Shown here piece by piece: positions 46,465 through 57,849 of a stretch of DNA of 64,000 nucleotides. The notes beneath the pieces are model-generated. The model worked only from the letters and a program-made list of their open reading frames with translations. It ran no database searches and had not been told where the DNA came from. The DNA comes from Galaxea fascicularis (lineage: Eukaryota; Cnidaria; Anthozoa; Scleractinia; Euphylliidae). The stretch spans positions 24,937,802 to 25,001,801 of the forward strand of contig OX419343.1 in assembly GCA_948470475.1 (NCBI GenBank). The letters are read 5' to 3'. Both the position numbers and the translations under genes were made by a program. The first letter of the stretch is position 1; every line of letters starts with the position of its first letter.

Positions 46465-48500
46465 GCGCGGTCATGCGCGAAAGGGAGGAGCTCTCTAGTC
46501 GAGAATGGTAATCGGTCTTTTAATGACTTATTTGAATTAGGCTGAAATGTCAGCCGTCCCCTGAATTGTCAGGACAACTTTTGAAGATGAATTGTAACTG
46601 CTCAATGGAACGCCTTTTTAGTTAACATAAAAACGACTTATTCTCAGCCGAAAATTAATCTACGCATGCACAAACAGATAGGAAGCTACCTGAAACACTC
46701 TTCGCAAAAAGGCCCAGTCGAGAGATTCAACAAATCGAATCCGCAATTTAGCGTTGTCTGTTATGTTATCGACAACGATATTTGTCATCACAGTGGTCAA
46801 ATTGTTGTGGACGAGGGGCAGAGAAACTCCGCAATATCAACGTCGAAGAAAATGTTTATTTCAGAGCGCAAGAAGCTTTGCGTGATATAAGATGATTTGA
46901 ACAACGTTGTCTAGACTCTTATCGGGCAAATATATAATTAGCTAAGATTGCTAAATTGCTGCAATTGTGGAAACAATGTTATTTTTTGTCTCTGGGGCGT
47001 GTCTTCTGCATTAAGATGCTGCCATTTGATCCGTTTACTTCATATTTATTCAGCTCACAATGCAACTATCACTACGAAATAATTCAAATCAAGGCTTTTA
47101 GTTAAACGTGTGCCCTTTCCCGTCTTATTACATAATTATTGGTTCTTTAGACCAAGAAGCTTTGCAGTAATCCACTTTGGAACACAGCTGCCTGTAAAAC
47201 GAGATATTAAAAACGGTTAGTGGAGCGACTAGAAGATAGTTATGCAGCAGTATAAAAAATCTATTTAGATGATTTGGCTGATCTAAGCTGCAACGTTAAC
47301 TCAAACGAGATAAGATAGCTGACTTAAAAGCGCTTAAAAAGTGGGGTGAAAAAGATATATTGTGTCACAATACATCGTATTTTTTCCCGCCGTTTCCGGT
47401 AAAATTTCCCCAGGGACCCTCTAACGGTGCGATTTGTATGATTGAAATAAATCCTCGGCCACTCCCCGGTTGGGGCGACTTTGTCACGATGGCGCGGTCG
47501 CTAAGCTAGAATATCGAGACGAAACAGAAATGGAAACCTTGCGCTGGAAAACGAGCGTTTTTCAGGCGGTTGAGATAAACTTTGGAACCGTAGGAGAAGC
47601 TATACTAATAGAAGAGTTTTCTACGGCTACAGCGGAGGCAATCTTGGCGAGATTAGACCATATTTGTGGAATTTCTGGGGCTTTCAGTGCGGACCGTTGG
47701 CCCAGTACATCCACTGCCTTGTGTTTCTCTTAAGTGAAGCAAACCGCCAGTGTAACTCTCTAAAGGCTTTAAACTGTCTCTAGGAATACGTAGACATCAA
47801 AACAACGCAAGACAAACATAAGGTTAGTGAATTCTTCTCTACACGTAGTATTTAGAGCAATTTTCGAAGCGTTCTCTTACATATAGCATTGTTTTTTCAA
47901 CCGGCAACGGCCGACAACGTAATGTCACGTGGTTCACACACAACGTCTGGGTTGCCTGTGACAAAATCTCTCCATTTTCTTGTTTGATAAGAAAACCTTG
48001 TACATTCGACAAGAAGTACAACTTCTTCGACTAGTGTCGAAACAAGCCTTTATTTTTTTGTTCGCGTAAATACCTTAACTCGTTTAGAACCAGGGACATT
48101 TAAAATTTAGGCGTTTATAATAGGTATTATAAAATGATGGAAGAGTTACGCGCGCTCTGATTGGTCGAATCGAGTTCAGTATATCTTCCACACTACGTTA
48201 CGCGCGTGCACTGTTACGTTAAGTTATAATGCACGCACCCTACGTCACACGCGTGCCCAGTTACCTACGTCACAAGCTTGTACGCGAGCAAATATTGAGA
48301 CATTAACTGAGACAAATAGTTGCGTAAAAACACTGAACAAAGAAAGATGTGATTCAATCCATATTCAACATTATTTTGAACATAAAAGGAAAATTTGAGG
48401 ATTAAAATGTCCACAAATTTCATCAACAGACTTCCGGTATGAAAGCTCGCTTAAATCTCCGAGACATTTTAATAAAGAAATAAAAAACTTGTTCCCAGTA
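46465..48500. other. Intergenic stretch with one weak ORF
   Basis: The only ORF of note is 47470-47733 (+), with an internal ATG at 47530 giving a neutral 67-residue peptide without known motifs. I see no splice sites that extend it. CG-rich GCGCGC/ACGCGTG phrases at 48145-48260 look like dispersed repeat. Confidence 0.4.
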
Positions 48501-48501
48501 T

Positions 48502-48600
48502 ATTGTTGGGTTATATAAGCACTTGGGGATTTTAAAGAACACTTCTCTCGTGTTCTTAAAAATTCCCACGTGCTTATATAACTCAACAATGCACCCGGTG
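48502..48600. mobile_element. Foldback element, ATTGTTG(G/A)GTTATATAAGCAC arms
   Basis: Arms of about 42 bases (ending GAACAC and GTGTTC) flank a 7-base loop. Confidence 0.8.
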
Positions 48601-49016
48601 CGTTTTTTATCACTTTATTGCTGGAAACTGTTCGATACACGTTAAAAAGCAAACTGAAGGAGTCAAAAGTTTTAATAGGACATTGGTAACCCAGGAACAC
48701 GCTACGGGGTTTTGTAATTCAGATGCGACAAAATTTTCGCACAGCTCTCTGCATTAATTATATATTCATTTTGTGACTCAAACTCTATTCGTTTTTGGAA
48801 CAGGGTTAGTATGCATGAACGACGGTGGAGTAAGGAGCTGTGCGGAAATCTCTCCTATTCGTTGAATAGCAGAGTGCAAGTTTATGAGAAATATTTTACA
48901 AATACTTAACATACATCTACGGCGTACTTAACTACTCCTTTTGGTAGCTTTTATCGTTACGGTGCGCTTCCTCATTATCGTCAAAGTTCCATGGGAAATC
49001 CGGCGGAAAACCTGGC

Positions 49017-49280
49017 TCAGTCGTCGCTGTTGTTGCGATGATAAAGCTTGTGGGCTGGGTGACTGCTGTGGAGCCCGAACAGTAAACAAAATAAAGTCAT
49101 AAAAAACATCAACACTGATGCCACACAAATCAGTTCAAGGTAAATGTAACTACGAAGCTGCACAAGCTGAGAGACAAAAAATGATATTAAAATGACAACA
49201 AGTTTAATCGTAGCGAATAAGAGGTTTTCACGTGACGGCATCACCGCTATGTTGCTGGACGAAAACAAAAGATCTCTCAT
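49017..49280 (-). CDS. Short two-helix membrane ORF (MARVEL-like?)
   Basis: An ATG at 49280 opens an 87-residue frame ending at 49017. It has two clear hydrophobic helices (about residues 22-40, VVILISFFV-type, and 46-70, YLELICVASVLMFFMTLF) joined by a short polar loop, then a His-rich hydrophilic end. The helix pair with Tyr/Leu/Glu at the start of helix 2 resembles half of a four-helix MARVEL/CMTM protein, but the other two helices are not found nearby. It is on the same strand as VWC gene C, about 550 bases past its stop. Fragment or chance; low certainty. Confidence 0.3.
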   Translation of the reverse strand: MRDLLFSSSNIAVMPSRENLLFATIKLVVILISFFVSQLVQLRSYIYLELICVASVLMFFMTLFCLLFGLHSSHPAHKLYHRNNSDD

Positions 49281-49761
49281 TAGCTTCTTCTGTTCGCCCA
49301 CCAGAAGTCGCACATTTCTCTATTGTTATTGGTGTCGCTGGAGGTTGGTTGAAAATGTCCTATAAACTGAATACCCTAGCAAGGGCAGCACCATTCAGTT
49401 GCCCTTGAATCTTTAACCCCCAGAAGTGATAAGCATGTAACATCTCCTTATAATATCAATACATTGTCCAACAGACAGGTGATGAGAATAGACTAACTTA
49501 TCAGCCAGAGGGTGTTATCTTGATATAACCCCAAATTCTCTTAACTAATGTACAAGGAAATGTATAGCAGCTAGAAAGGAGAATTAATAATCTGATCTTG
49601 GGCGCTAAAGGTTAATGAAAGAGTGAGAGTAGCTTGATCCGTACAGTGCCTCTAACATTGTTGATCAACTTAAACAACGTCCAATATTGTTCAATCCCCA
49701 TCTAAACATGTCGGCTGCGTTTGAGCACCGTGTTGGCCGTTGCTGGAAGGCGTTGAATAGA

Positions 49762-49767
49762 TTTATT
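49762..49767 (-). promoter_or_regulatory. Poly(A) signal AATAAA of VWC gene C
   Basis: TTTATT on +, 58 bases past the inferred stop. It supports the placement of the terminal exon. Confidence 0.6.
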
Positions 49768-49824
49768 TAGAGGCCAAAGATGTGGAAAAGGTGATTTGAA
49801 CATTTTTGCCTATCGCAATATATT

Positions 49825-52800
49825 TTAGTTTAAAGTTGCTACTCTGTCGCCTTTTGGCTTTTGGCGAGTGCCTATGACGCAGTTTGTTGGGAAACGAAGA
49901 AAACAATCTCGTCCAATTTCTTGTACAGTACAAATTCAGTAAACGGCCAAAAATACCCAATACAGTGTTTAAATGTACCCAACATGTTGGGCCCAGCAGT
50001 CAGCATCAGTCGCACAAGACTTTATACGCTCAAGAGAGCTTAGATTGCTCACCTGGTTGACACTCAGGACAACATTTTCCATTAACGGGAACCTCAACCC
50101 CGTTACAGGGCGGGCACATGACGAAGACGCAACTAGATGAATGGCTTTTTGTGCAGGAACATTCAATGCATTCGTTGGATTCCAAACGCCGGGTCCAGGA
50201 ATCGCCAACTTTCATTCGCTTACTAGCGTGCGTGCATTCTAAAACGGAAGATTATCGTATCATTATCATCATCATCATCATCGCCATCGCCATTACCTTC
50301 ACCATCGCAATCATAGAACAGATTTCAATTGAGTGTCGTAAAACCAAAACAAAGCAGTTACTTCAGCCAATCACAACAGGCCAAAATAGCGCAATGAGCC
50401 AATCAGAATTCGAAGCAATTCCATGTAACCGGTGCAAATCGCGGGAAAACGCGCGCGTTCAAGTCAGGAACAGTGGCGCGAGTTTAATTTTTGTTGGCCA
50501 ATCACAGAGCGAAGCCATGCAAAACCAAAGCAAATGTAATTAAATTTGTTATGAGATCGAGTGCTGAAAAACTTATTGTTTAATGGGCAATATCTGAACC
50601 ATATTTTCCTTTGATAAACTAGGTTCGAAATGCCAGCCTTATGGCAACAAACGTTGCTTGTCGGAAGTAACATATGATGCGCTGATCAACCTTTTCACAA
50701 CGTAAAAAATTGATTCCAAGCGGCTCTGCTAGTCACCAATTGAACGATACACGCATCGCACGTAAAGGTCAAAGATATTAACCAAACAAAGGGATATTCC
50801 CCAGCCGACATAGGGACTGTGCAATAATTAACGCGCTGAAAAATGAGCATCATACAGGGAAGTCCCGGTTACTTCCCTGTTCTACTGGTAAGTTCTCAGC
50901 CGAAGGGCCGTGGCAAAACACTTAATAATTATAAGCCATAACGTTTACTCAACCCCAACGTTATTGTAACTTAAAAGTTAGCTAGTTACCACACTGTGGA
51001 CAGCATACTCCTTCCACCCCAGTTGTCCATTCCTCGCAAGCTTGTATCACCGCGTATTCAAAGTCACAGTAGAACATATAACACTGATCAATAACCCCAT
51101 TTGAACAATGGCATGACGTACACTTGGCGTTAGTGATAGGGTTGGTAATGTTATGATACACAATTTCGTCGCCATTGTTATAGCTCCTGCCGTTTGCACT
51201 GCACATGGCTGCAATATAAGTTTCGGGTGGTTATGATTAACTTAGGATCATCTCCTCCCCCCCCCCCCCCCACCCAACTCCCGTCAAGTAAAAAATGCGC
51301 ACCTTGGATTGAAAAACGAACCTTCCTCAGGGCTGTCACTAATTTTTGAAGTAGGTGGGGATATACAAAAAATAGCCTGGGATTCGATTTGCTGTAGTGA
51401 AGTCAACATGCTGGTTTTATATCAAAGTAGCCGGGGATATACCTCAAAGTACGAGGGTAAAATTCCCGGGCCCGGGCCCTAAATGAAAGCCCTGCTTCCT
51501 TCAATTGTTACAATTCTTACCGAAAAAATTACTATAGCACAAAAATACCACAAACCACAATAAGGGCACTTAAAAAGCCCGACATATTATTGTTAGTTTT
51601 CATTGTTTTATGGAAGAGCCATATACCCAAATGCGTTTTTATACCTTTTCAGTTATGCAATCATAACTTACCAGATCTTTGATTTATGGACCTCTGTTTG
51701 TTGCACGTTTTGTCATGAAAAGAAAAATGCGAGATAGCAATCAGAGATCGGCACTAACGATTTTTAGTATAAATCTAGGGTTCTACATATCACGAATGTC
51801 GGTCTTTGATTGGCTATGCCCATCGCCAGAAATCGCGGACATTTCGAGCCCGCTAACAACTACCAGCGGTATACTGTATAACGCAAAGGAATAAAGAGAG
51901 ATAAAGACAACCAATATGGCAGCAAACGCTTAAACGAGTGGGAAAGACGCTGTTTCATACGATATATTGCACAATCTAAGCTCTTTAGATATTTTGTTTG
52001 GTGCAAAGTAATTCTCGACAATGTCCGACATTTTTTTGGTTGAAATATTAGTGTGATAGCCTTTATACATTAAGCTGTGTTCGATTTTCGCGCGTGTTTA
52101 CTTCCATTCAAACCAAATCTAGGGTTGCTAAGGGACTGTAACCCAGTTTATATCCCATGAAACACCAGTGTTGATCAACAAAGAAAATGGCGGCTCGTGC
52201 AGGGAAAGCTTCGAGTTTGTGGCTTTCTTTCACACATAAATATGGCGTCCGCTTGCTGTGCTACGGACGAAAAATGAGAAAGATAAGGACGTCCTTGGAA
52301 GTATTTTGCCGTGGGCAATTCATGCATTTTTCGGCAGAATTAGATCGTTTAAACATCGCAGAAGTTATATCGAGTCGTGATGATTCACATTGTGAGAGGG
52401 TTTGCTTGCCAGTGGACGAGTTTGTGGCATGACTTCGCTACGATTTTAAAGCAATGTATGGAGAATGGAGCATCAATGTGTGATGGATTGGTCGAGGCGT
52501 CGGGAAGTAAGTAACCATCCATCTAAGTAGCCGTTGATAAGTCAAATGCGAAGCTTATACACTACTGAACATGTATCGAGTCGTGATAGGACGAACCGCA
52601 ACCTAATTATCGATATCTATGAAAATAATTTCATATCCCCATACATTTCTTTACATGACTTTGCCGCCATTCTGGCCTTGGTGCGCAGGCGCCGCCGCCA
52701 TCTTGTCCTAAATTTCTGGCAATGATTCGCTATCCGTTCTGCGATAGATAATGGGTAGCGTTTGTCAACAAAATGGCGGCCGCTTCTTAGCGTTTGAGGT

Positions 52801-53166
52801 AATTCACTTGTTCAGTTTTGAACGACTAGTAGATTTATACTGAAACAATTAGATTATTCGCTCTCGATTTCTGGTCATCAGCTATCACGCGATGGAAAAC
52901 TCAAGCTCATAATCTAATTGTTAAATAGTATGGCCTCAACAAAGATTAAACGACATAGTATCTCACAAGTCCGAAAAGATCTCCGTTCGTTCTCGTCTGT
53001 GTACAACCTGATTTGTGGTTAGAAAAGATTGTTTTTAACAATGCCATGCACGATCCACCCTGTGCCCCCACACCTCGCCTGTTCCCCACCGACTTACCTT
53101 GGTGAGAAAGCGGCCTTCTGCAGCAACGAATGCGATGGCGAAGACAACTATGAGGTTTACACGCAT
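49825..53166 (-). CDS. Secreted two-VWC-domain protein (VWC gene C)
   Basis: Model on -: 53166-53098 (69 nt, donor AAG|GTAAGT, phase 0), 51693-51672 (22 nt, tentative), 51208-50990 (219 nt), 50238-50053 (186 nt) and 49919-49825 (tentative terminal exon). All join in frame to 196 aa. The signal peptide is about 1-18. Two VWC-like modules are at 31-103 (closing VCCPQC) and 104-165 (closing KCCPECQ). The tail is short and basic. The signal-peptide exon and the two VWC exons are firm. The 22-nt exon is inferred because something must convert phase 0 to phase 1, as in genes A (28 nt) and B (43 nt); its acceptor has a weak pyrimidine tract. The poly(A) signal at 49762 fits the last exon. There is no WSC-like exon between exon 2 and the first VWC exon. 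Confidence 0.7.
50322..50545. mobile_element. Truncated relative of the TTTTCAATT(G)AGTGTCGTAA MITE (copy 2)
   Basis: Shares TTCAATTGAGTGTCGTAAAA, CCAATCAGAATT(C/T)GAAG, GCGGGAAAA(C/T)GCGC and CCAATCACAGAGCGAAG with 19986-20275, in the same order. The right terminal repeat is eroded. It lies upstream of the second VWC exon of gene C. Confidence 0.65.
52187..52432 (+). other. ATG-GCG-GC ORF antisense to an intron of VWC gene C
   Basis: An AAAATGGCGGC context opens an 81-codon frame without recognisable domains. Similar AAAATGGCGGC/ACATGGCGGCC phrases recur at 44724 and 52770 without ORFs. It is probably a dispersed sequence phrase rather than a gene. Confidence 0.15.
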
Positions 53167-54080
53167 GTTTTATCGATGCTTTGTCGCTGAAACGGTTTAT
53201 CTAGTAAGTAACAACGATACCAAATCAAAGTTAAAGTTAATCAAGAAAACTAATCCTTTCCCTGGAATTTGATACCGAACATTTTAAGTAAACATTAACA
53301 TAAATCGAAAGTAAAGAGCGAAATTAAGGAAATATTAGCCTCCCACGCAGTCGTATTTTAATTCCTCTTCACAAATTTGCGAAGGAGGGGTAAAATACGA
53401 TTATCTTTAAAAAAAAAAACTATTTGGGAGACTAAGCCTGATCACCTTTCACTAATCCCGAAATCGCGAACTTGTTTGGTTTCAGATTTGATTTTAAAGT
53501 CTCCCCGGGAGAGGGAGAGAGGGGGGCAATTTTGGAGTGCCTTACATTCGGAAACTCGCTGTGTTTTTTTAAGAAACGTAAACAGTCAATCAGCCACTCA
53601 GCAGCATGGCTTCAAAGCTTAACCAATTATAAACAGTCACAGACTCGAATTCACTAAAAATTATCAAAACCACAGAATAAAAAGTTTCTAAACAAAAGTG
53701 CAGTACGTCAAGAGTGAAAGGAGATTCAAACGAAAGCAAGAACCACGTAGTAGTGGCTGTTTTATGGCGCCATGGATAGAAACATGGCAGTCCTGCCGAC
53801 TTTAGCCGTGGGTCACCTTGCCCAAGATGGTTAACAAAACTACAGGAAGTAAGCAATGCTAAATAAACGGTTTCAGACTCGGATTAAAGCCTTAAACCCG
53901 CATAAACAAGAATCAGAATTTTAACTGCGAATGAAAATAGAAAAGGTCTAGACATCATTTCCCTGACGAACCAATCTTTGCGTTACTGTCATTATTGTTC
54001 ACGGGGTTGGTTTGGCAGAGTACGAAAACTAGGCGACCTGTGTGTATTTTTATCCTTAAAAGAAAATGGTCTGCGATTTC
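53167..54080. other. Intergenic stretch
   Basis: No gene is seen. GC-poor, with a purine-rich patch (GAGAGGGAGAGAGGGGGGC) at about 53508-53526. Confidence 0.45.
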
Positions 54081-54089
54081 GGGCATTGG

Positions 54090-54310
54090 GAAACAGAGAA
54101 TCTTACCATGGACAAATTTAACCCACCTTCACCAAGCGAATCAGCAATCTCTTCGATCTTGAATTGATTAAATGAAACCAATATATTATCTGACACTGCG
54201 AAATTTATGATCATTAGTGCTAGGGCGAAACTAATTGAAAAGTTATTAGAAAATCGGGGCGCCACCAGCTGACAGGCAATGAAAACTTTTTCTTATTACG
54301 ATTTCGGTTC
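54090..54310. repeat. Dispersed repeat unit related to 59745-59925
   Basis: Shared phrases in the same order: CCATGGA(C/G)AAA, TTTATGAT(C/A)AT, AAACTAATTGAAAAGTTA, (T/A)CGGGGCGCCAC and CTGACA(G/A)G(C/T)AATGAAA. Confidence 0.6.
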
Positions 54311-54559
54311 CTTGACAACATCTGTAAAAGGTGAAAGACGCAATTATTCTATATTGTCTTTCGTAAAATGATTTCCGCGGAGTTTTGTCAACAGGAGTCG
54401 AACCTACGAGCTCTTCCTCTGATGATACTAAAGGGAGCTCAGGCCGAAAGCATTCAAACGGGCTATTTATTTCGTAGCAAGTTCTTAAACATCTTCAAAG
54501 TGAAGGTTTGTTGAAGAACTTGTTACGACTGAGGAAATGGCAGAATTCTGTATTCAACG

Positions 54560-54675
54560 TTGATGACCCTGGGGAGCAGGGTTGGTTGTTCTCTACTCTG
54601 CTCCGAGAGGTTTTTCTCCGGGTACTCCGGTTCGATTCTCCCCTCTCTCCAAAAACCAACATTTGATTTGATTTT
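54560..54675 (+). mobile_element. tRNA-derived SINE (copy 3, 5'-truncated)
   Basis: Only the body and tail are present: GTTGGTTGTTCTCTACTCTG, TTTTTCTCCGGGTACTCCGG and CCAAAAACCAACATTTGATT. Confidence 0.75.
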
Positions 54676-55818
54676 GTTTGTTCAGCTGAGAATTGTAAAG
54701 AAATTAGAATTGTAGAACTGAGCTTTAAGATTGGGGATGGTAAGGAAAGTGACACATTTCAAACAACAGGATGAAGGGGTTAGTTTCTCTGAAGACTGTG
54801 GTGGTGCGTCGGTGGGGGCCGGTTGCGAACAAGACTGACAAGAACTAGATTTGGTTTTCACCAACGGAGTTGATGATGTAAAATTGACCACCGTACAGGG
54901 ATTCTAAAAGCTGACGGTTTCGAGCGTTAGCCCTTCGTCTGAGAGCGATTCTTCTATGTCTTTTTTAACGGTTTAAACTATTGTGACCATGCATACGTGT
55001 TCGACTAACTACGTTTGCTATTCGAAATCAGTGCAACTGCTTCCCCTCACAATTGTGTTTCGGGTATTAATTTCAGGGTATTTACGTTCATAGACCGACG
55101 ACTGAGTTACGACATCAAGCAAAGAAATTAAACGCAACACATATGAGGCTACTGTTGGAAACCAGCAACTCGACTTGTCTTGTTCATAGCTTTCCTTACG
55201 AATCGCACAGCTAAATGAATGTGGAATTGCGACTTGAAACAACGGAGACACAATTGGAAACAACTGGGTTTTAATTATGTTGTCAAAACCATTGTCTCAG
55301 TTTACAAAGCAAAAATCTGACTAAAGTGAGAAAAAAGATTTACCTTGATTTGATTTAATTAAAATAAGAGTTTCTCGAGAGATTTTATAAGAAGCGGCTT
55401 ACGCTTACGAACATGACGGAAGTCCGCTATCGCGAAGGAAAAAAATTGGGCCAGAGGAAGTTTGGTTTGCTTTTAATAAATAAGAAGCTATGCGATTCAA
55501 GTAAAAGTAATCCCCTTACTCGTGAATTCCACGTTAAATTTCAGTTGAAAACCGAAAACCGTTGGTTTTTCGTGTGAAATTTGAATTCCCTTGTCAATTT
55601 TCCTACAATATAAATTAAATTTAGGTTTTGAACGTTCAATAACTGCCCCCAAATTTATTAATGTAATCGGTTTAACAACAGTTAAAGTTGTCGGAATCAA
55701 AGAGAATTAAATCAAAACAGAAGTGTTTAACTAAAGATTTCAAACTTTAATAGGGTGCAAACTTGTCCGTGAGTTTCACACTAAAAAGAACGATTCAAAC
55801 GGAGAGCTTGTACACTTG
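54676..55818. other. Intergenic stretch
   Basis: No gene or clear repeat is recognised. The GACGGTTTCGAGCGTTAGCC phrase near 54912 resembles repeat ends but has no partner here. Confidence 0.4.
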
Positions 55819-56807
55819 CAGTATGTCGCCCAGTATCCGGACACTTCACGTAAAATCTGCTATAAATTTCCATTCTTTGTCGCAAGAGTTCTGAAATTTG
55901 GCCCTGAGGCAATTCATTTAGTCTGTCATATGAAGATAAAACGTTATTCGTTTCCTGTGAAATTTGCATTTCTGCAGAGCTTCTTCGTTGCGCAGTAGTA
56001 TCGGCCGGACACAAGAAATGACAAGGTAATCAATCGCAACTTTCAGCAGGTTGCGATCTATAGCCTCCCCTTACTTTTTCAAAGTAGTTTACCTTTGCAT
56101 TTCTAAAATATAAATTGACTTAGGTTAGTCAATAATTGCCCGTTTTGACTTCCCGTTCTGGTTATGCAAAATGCAGTCCGGCGCGAAACAAACACAAGTG
56201 AAATAATTCGCCTCGACAAATAAATGTGGAACTAAAGTTTCCATAAAGAGTTGTGCAGTATAACATTATATGCATATCCTAAGATAAAAGTATAGATAAA
56301 GATATTTAAATTAATATTCTACGAACTCTTTACGCGGCTCAATCAATGATTTTGGAAAGTAAAGAAAAACTGACCGGATACTGGGCATACTAACTCAAAA
56401 TTTACTGGAAGTTTCCGACCCTCCTTTTAGAAAATTAAATTTCAATTAGAATTAATCTATATTCTGACCAATTGACCTCTTTAGTATTGTTGTTTCAAAC
56501 ATCCAACAGTTCCCCTTTAAAATATCACACTTAACCGACCCTTTCATGAACAGCGATAGTTCCACTGCGCAGTGAAAAGTGTAATTGCAAATTTCACTTT
56601 CACTCACCCGAACCGAGAACGGCACCTCATGCAAGTGTTTCGCAACCTAAAAGTCCGTTAAAACTCGCATTCCAAAACTGGAATGTTTGACTTCCCTTCG
56701 GAATACTTCGTTTTCCAGAAATTAATAAGCCCGTCACAAAAGTTGAAATTGTTTTTTAACTGTCCGGTCCGGATACCGGTACCGTCCGGATACTGGGCAA
56801 CATACTG
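55819..56807. mobile_element. Non-autonomous DNA element, CAGTATGT(C/T)GCCCAGTATC termini
   Basis: The left CAGTATGTCGCCCAGTATCC and the right GGATACTGGGCAACATACTG are terminal inverted repeats of about 24 bases, 989 bp apart. An internal, inverted GGATACTGGGCATACT copy at about 56377 hints at nesting. The largest internal ORF is short, so it is not autonomous. Confidence 0.75.
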
Positions 56808-57840
56808 TACGACATCTAGAGTTTGACCAACGACGCCGAAAATGGTTTATTATTTTGTACAATTTTTCATAAAAAAAAACCAGAGGATATCTCGACAAAT
56901 GTTTGTTTTCTTGTCATAAACAACCTGTTTACTACTTCTGATAATTCAGTTGTTGTCTGATGGCATGGCAGTAGAAGCTGAAGGTTTCGTTTGTGAGTAC
57001 GTTCCTGGTTGTTTCAGTACTAACAGGTTCTTCCGACTGGCGCCATTGAAAGCAAAACCTTCCAATTTGTCGACTATTCGGACAATTAGAAGTTCGAAAA
57101 CTTATTGCTTAACTTATTTCTCCTGGGAAGTGACAGTTAACGGTAAAAATGGGAAGACGCTTAATACCGTGCTTTATCACGTTGAAGAAGAGTGATCACT
57201 GATGCATGAAGTTATTTGATGGCCGACGATCAGTGTTATACCGAGATGTTCTAACTCAAACGACCAAGTGTCAAAAGAAAAACTTTAAATGTACTTTCCA
57301 CTTAGACACTAAAGTAAAAGAGGCTGACGTGCGCACATAAAGAGGAGGAGGAGGAAATAGTCGTTATGCATCTTCGTGCGTAAATTTGTAATTAACTTTC
57401 CTGACACGCGACTTGGGGGATTCAAACCTCGTTTGCTGCTCTATTCAATGGTTCGAAGAGACACTCCTCATATCAAACCAATTATTCTTACCTTTAAGAA
57501 ATAGCCTTCTCAGTGGAGCAGATTGTATGAGCTATCCTCGTTGCCTTTTTAGCACAATTGTCAAACACCTTTTTATTTTATTACTGTTTGCCTTTTTGTA
57601 TTGACCACAGGAGTAGCGTAGGTGGGCTCACTGTGTGTTCTTCATTTAAATCTGACATAGGATGGATTTTGTTGTCATTCATTTGACAACCCTCATGGCC
57701 ATTGAAAACTAATGCTTGTTCGGGGATTTTAGATAGTCATCCAATAAGGGTTTCAAACTGTCTTTGTTTTCTTAAGTATTTTGCCCCAATGAGGGACACT
57801 CCGTTAACATCCTTATAGAAAACGCCATTATTAGAGAACA
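56808..57840. other. Intergenic stretch
   Basis: The ORFs at 56950-57195 and 57413-57604 (+) have no recognisable motifs or splice context. Confidence 0.4.
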
Positions 57841-57849
57841 ATTTTATAA

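Noticed and set aside
52187..52432. ATG-GCG-GC ORF as a new gene
   Set aside because: The same start phrase recurs at 44724 and 52770 without ORFs; there is no domain, and it lies antisense inside a VWC gene intron.
54390..54440. B-box-like GGTTCGACTCC on the - strand
   Set aside because: No cloverleaf can be drawn around it; more likely tRNA-derived repeat debris.
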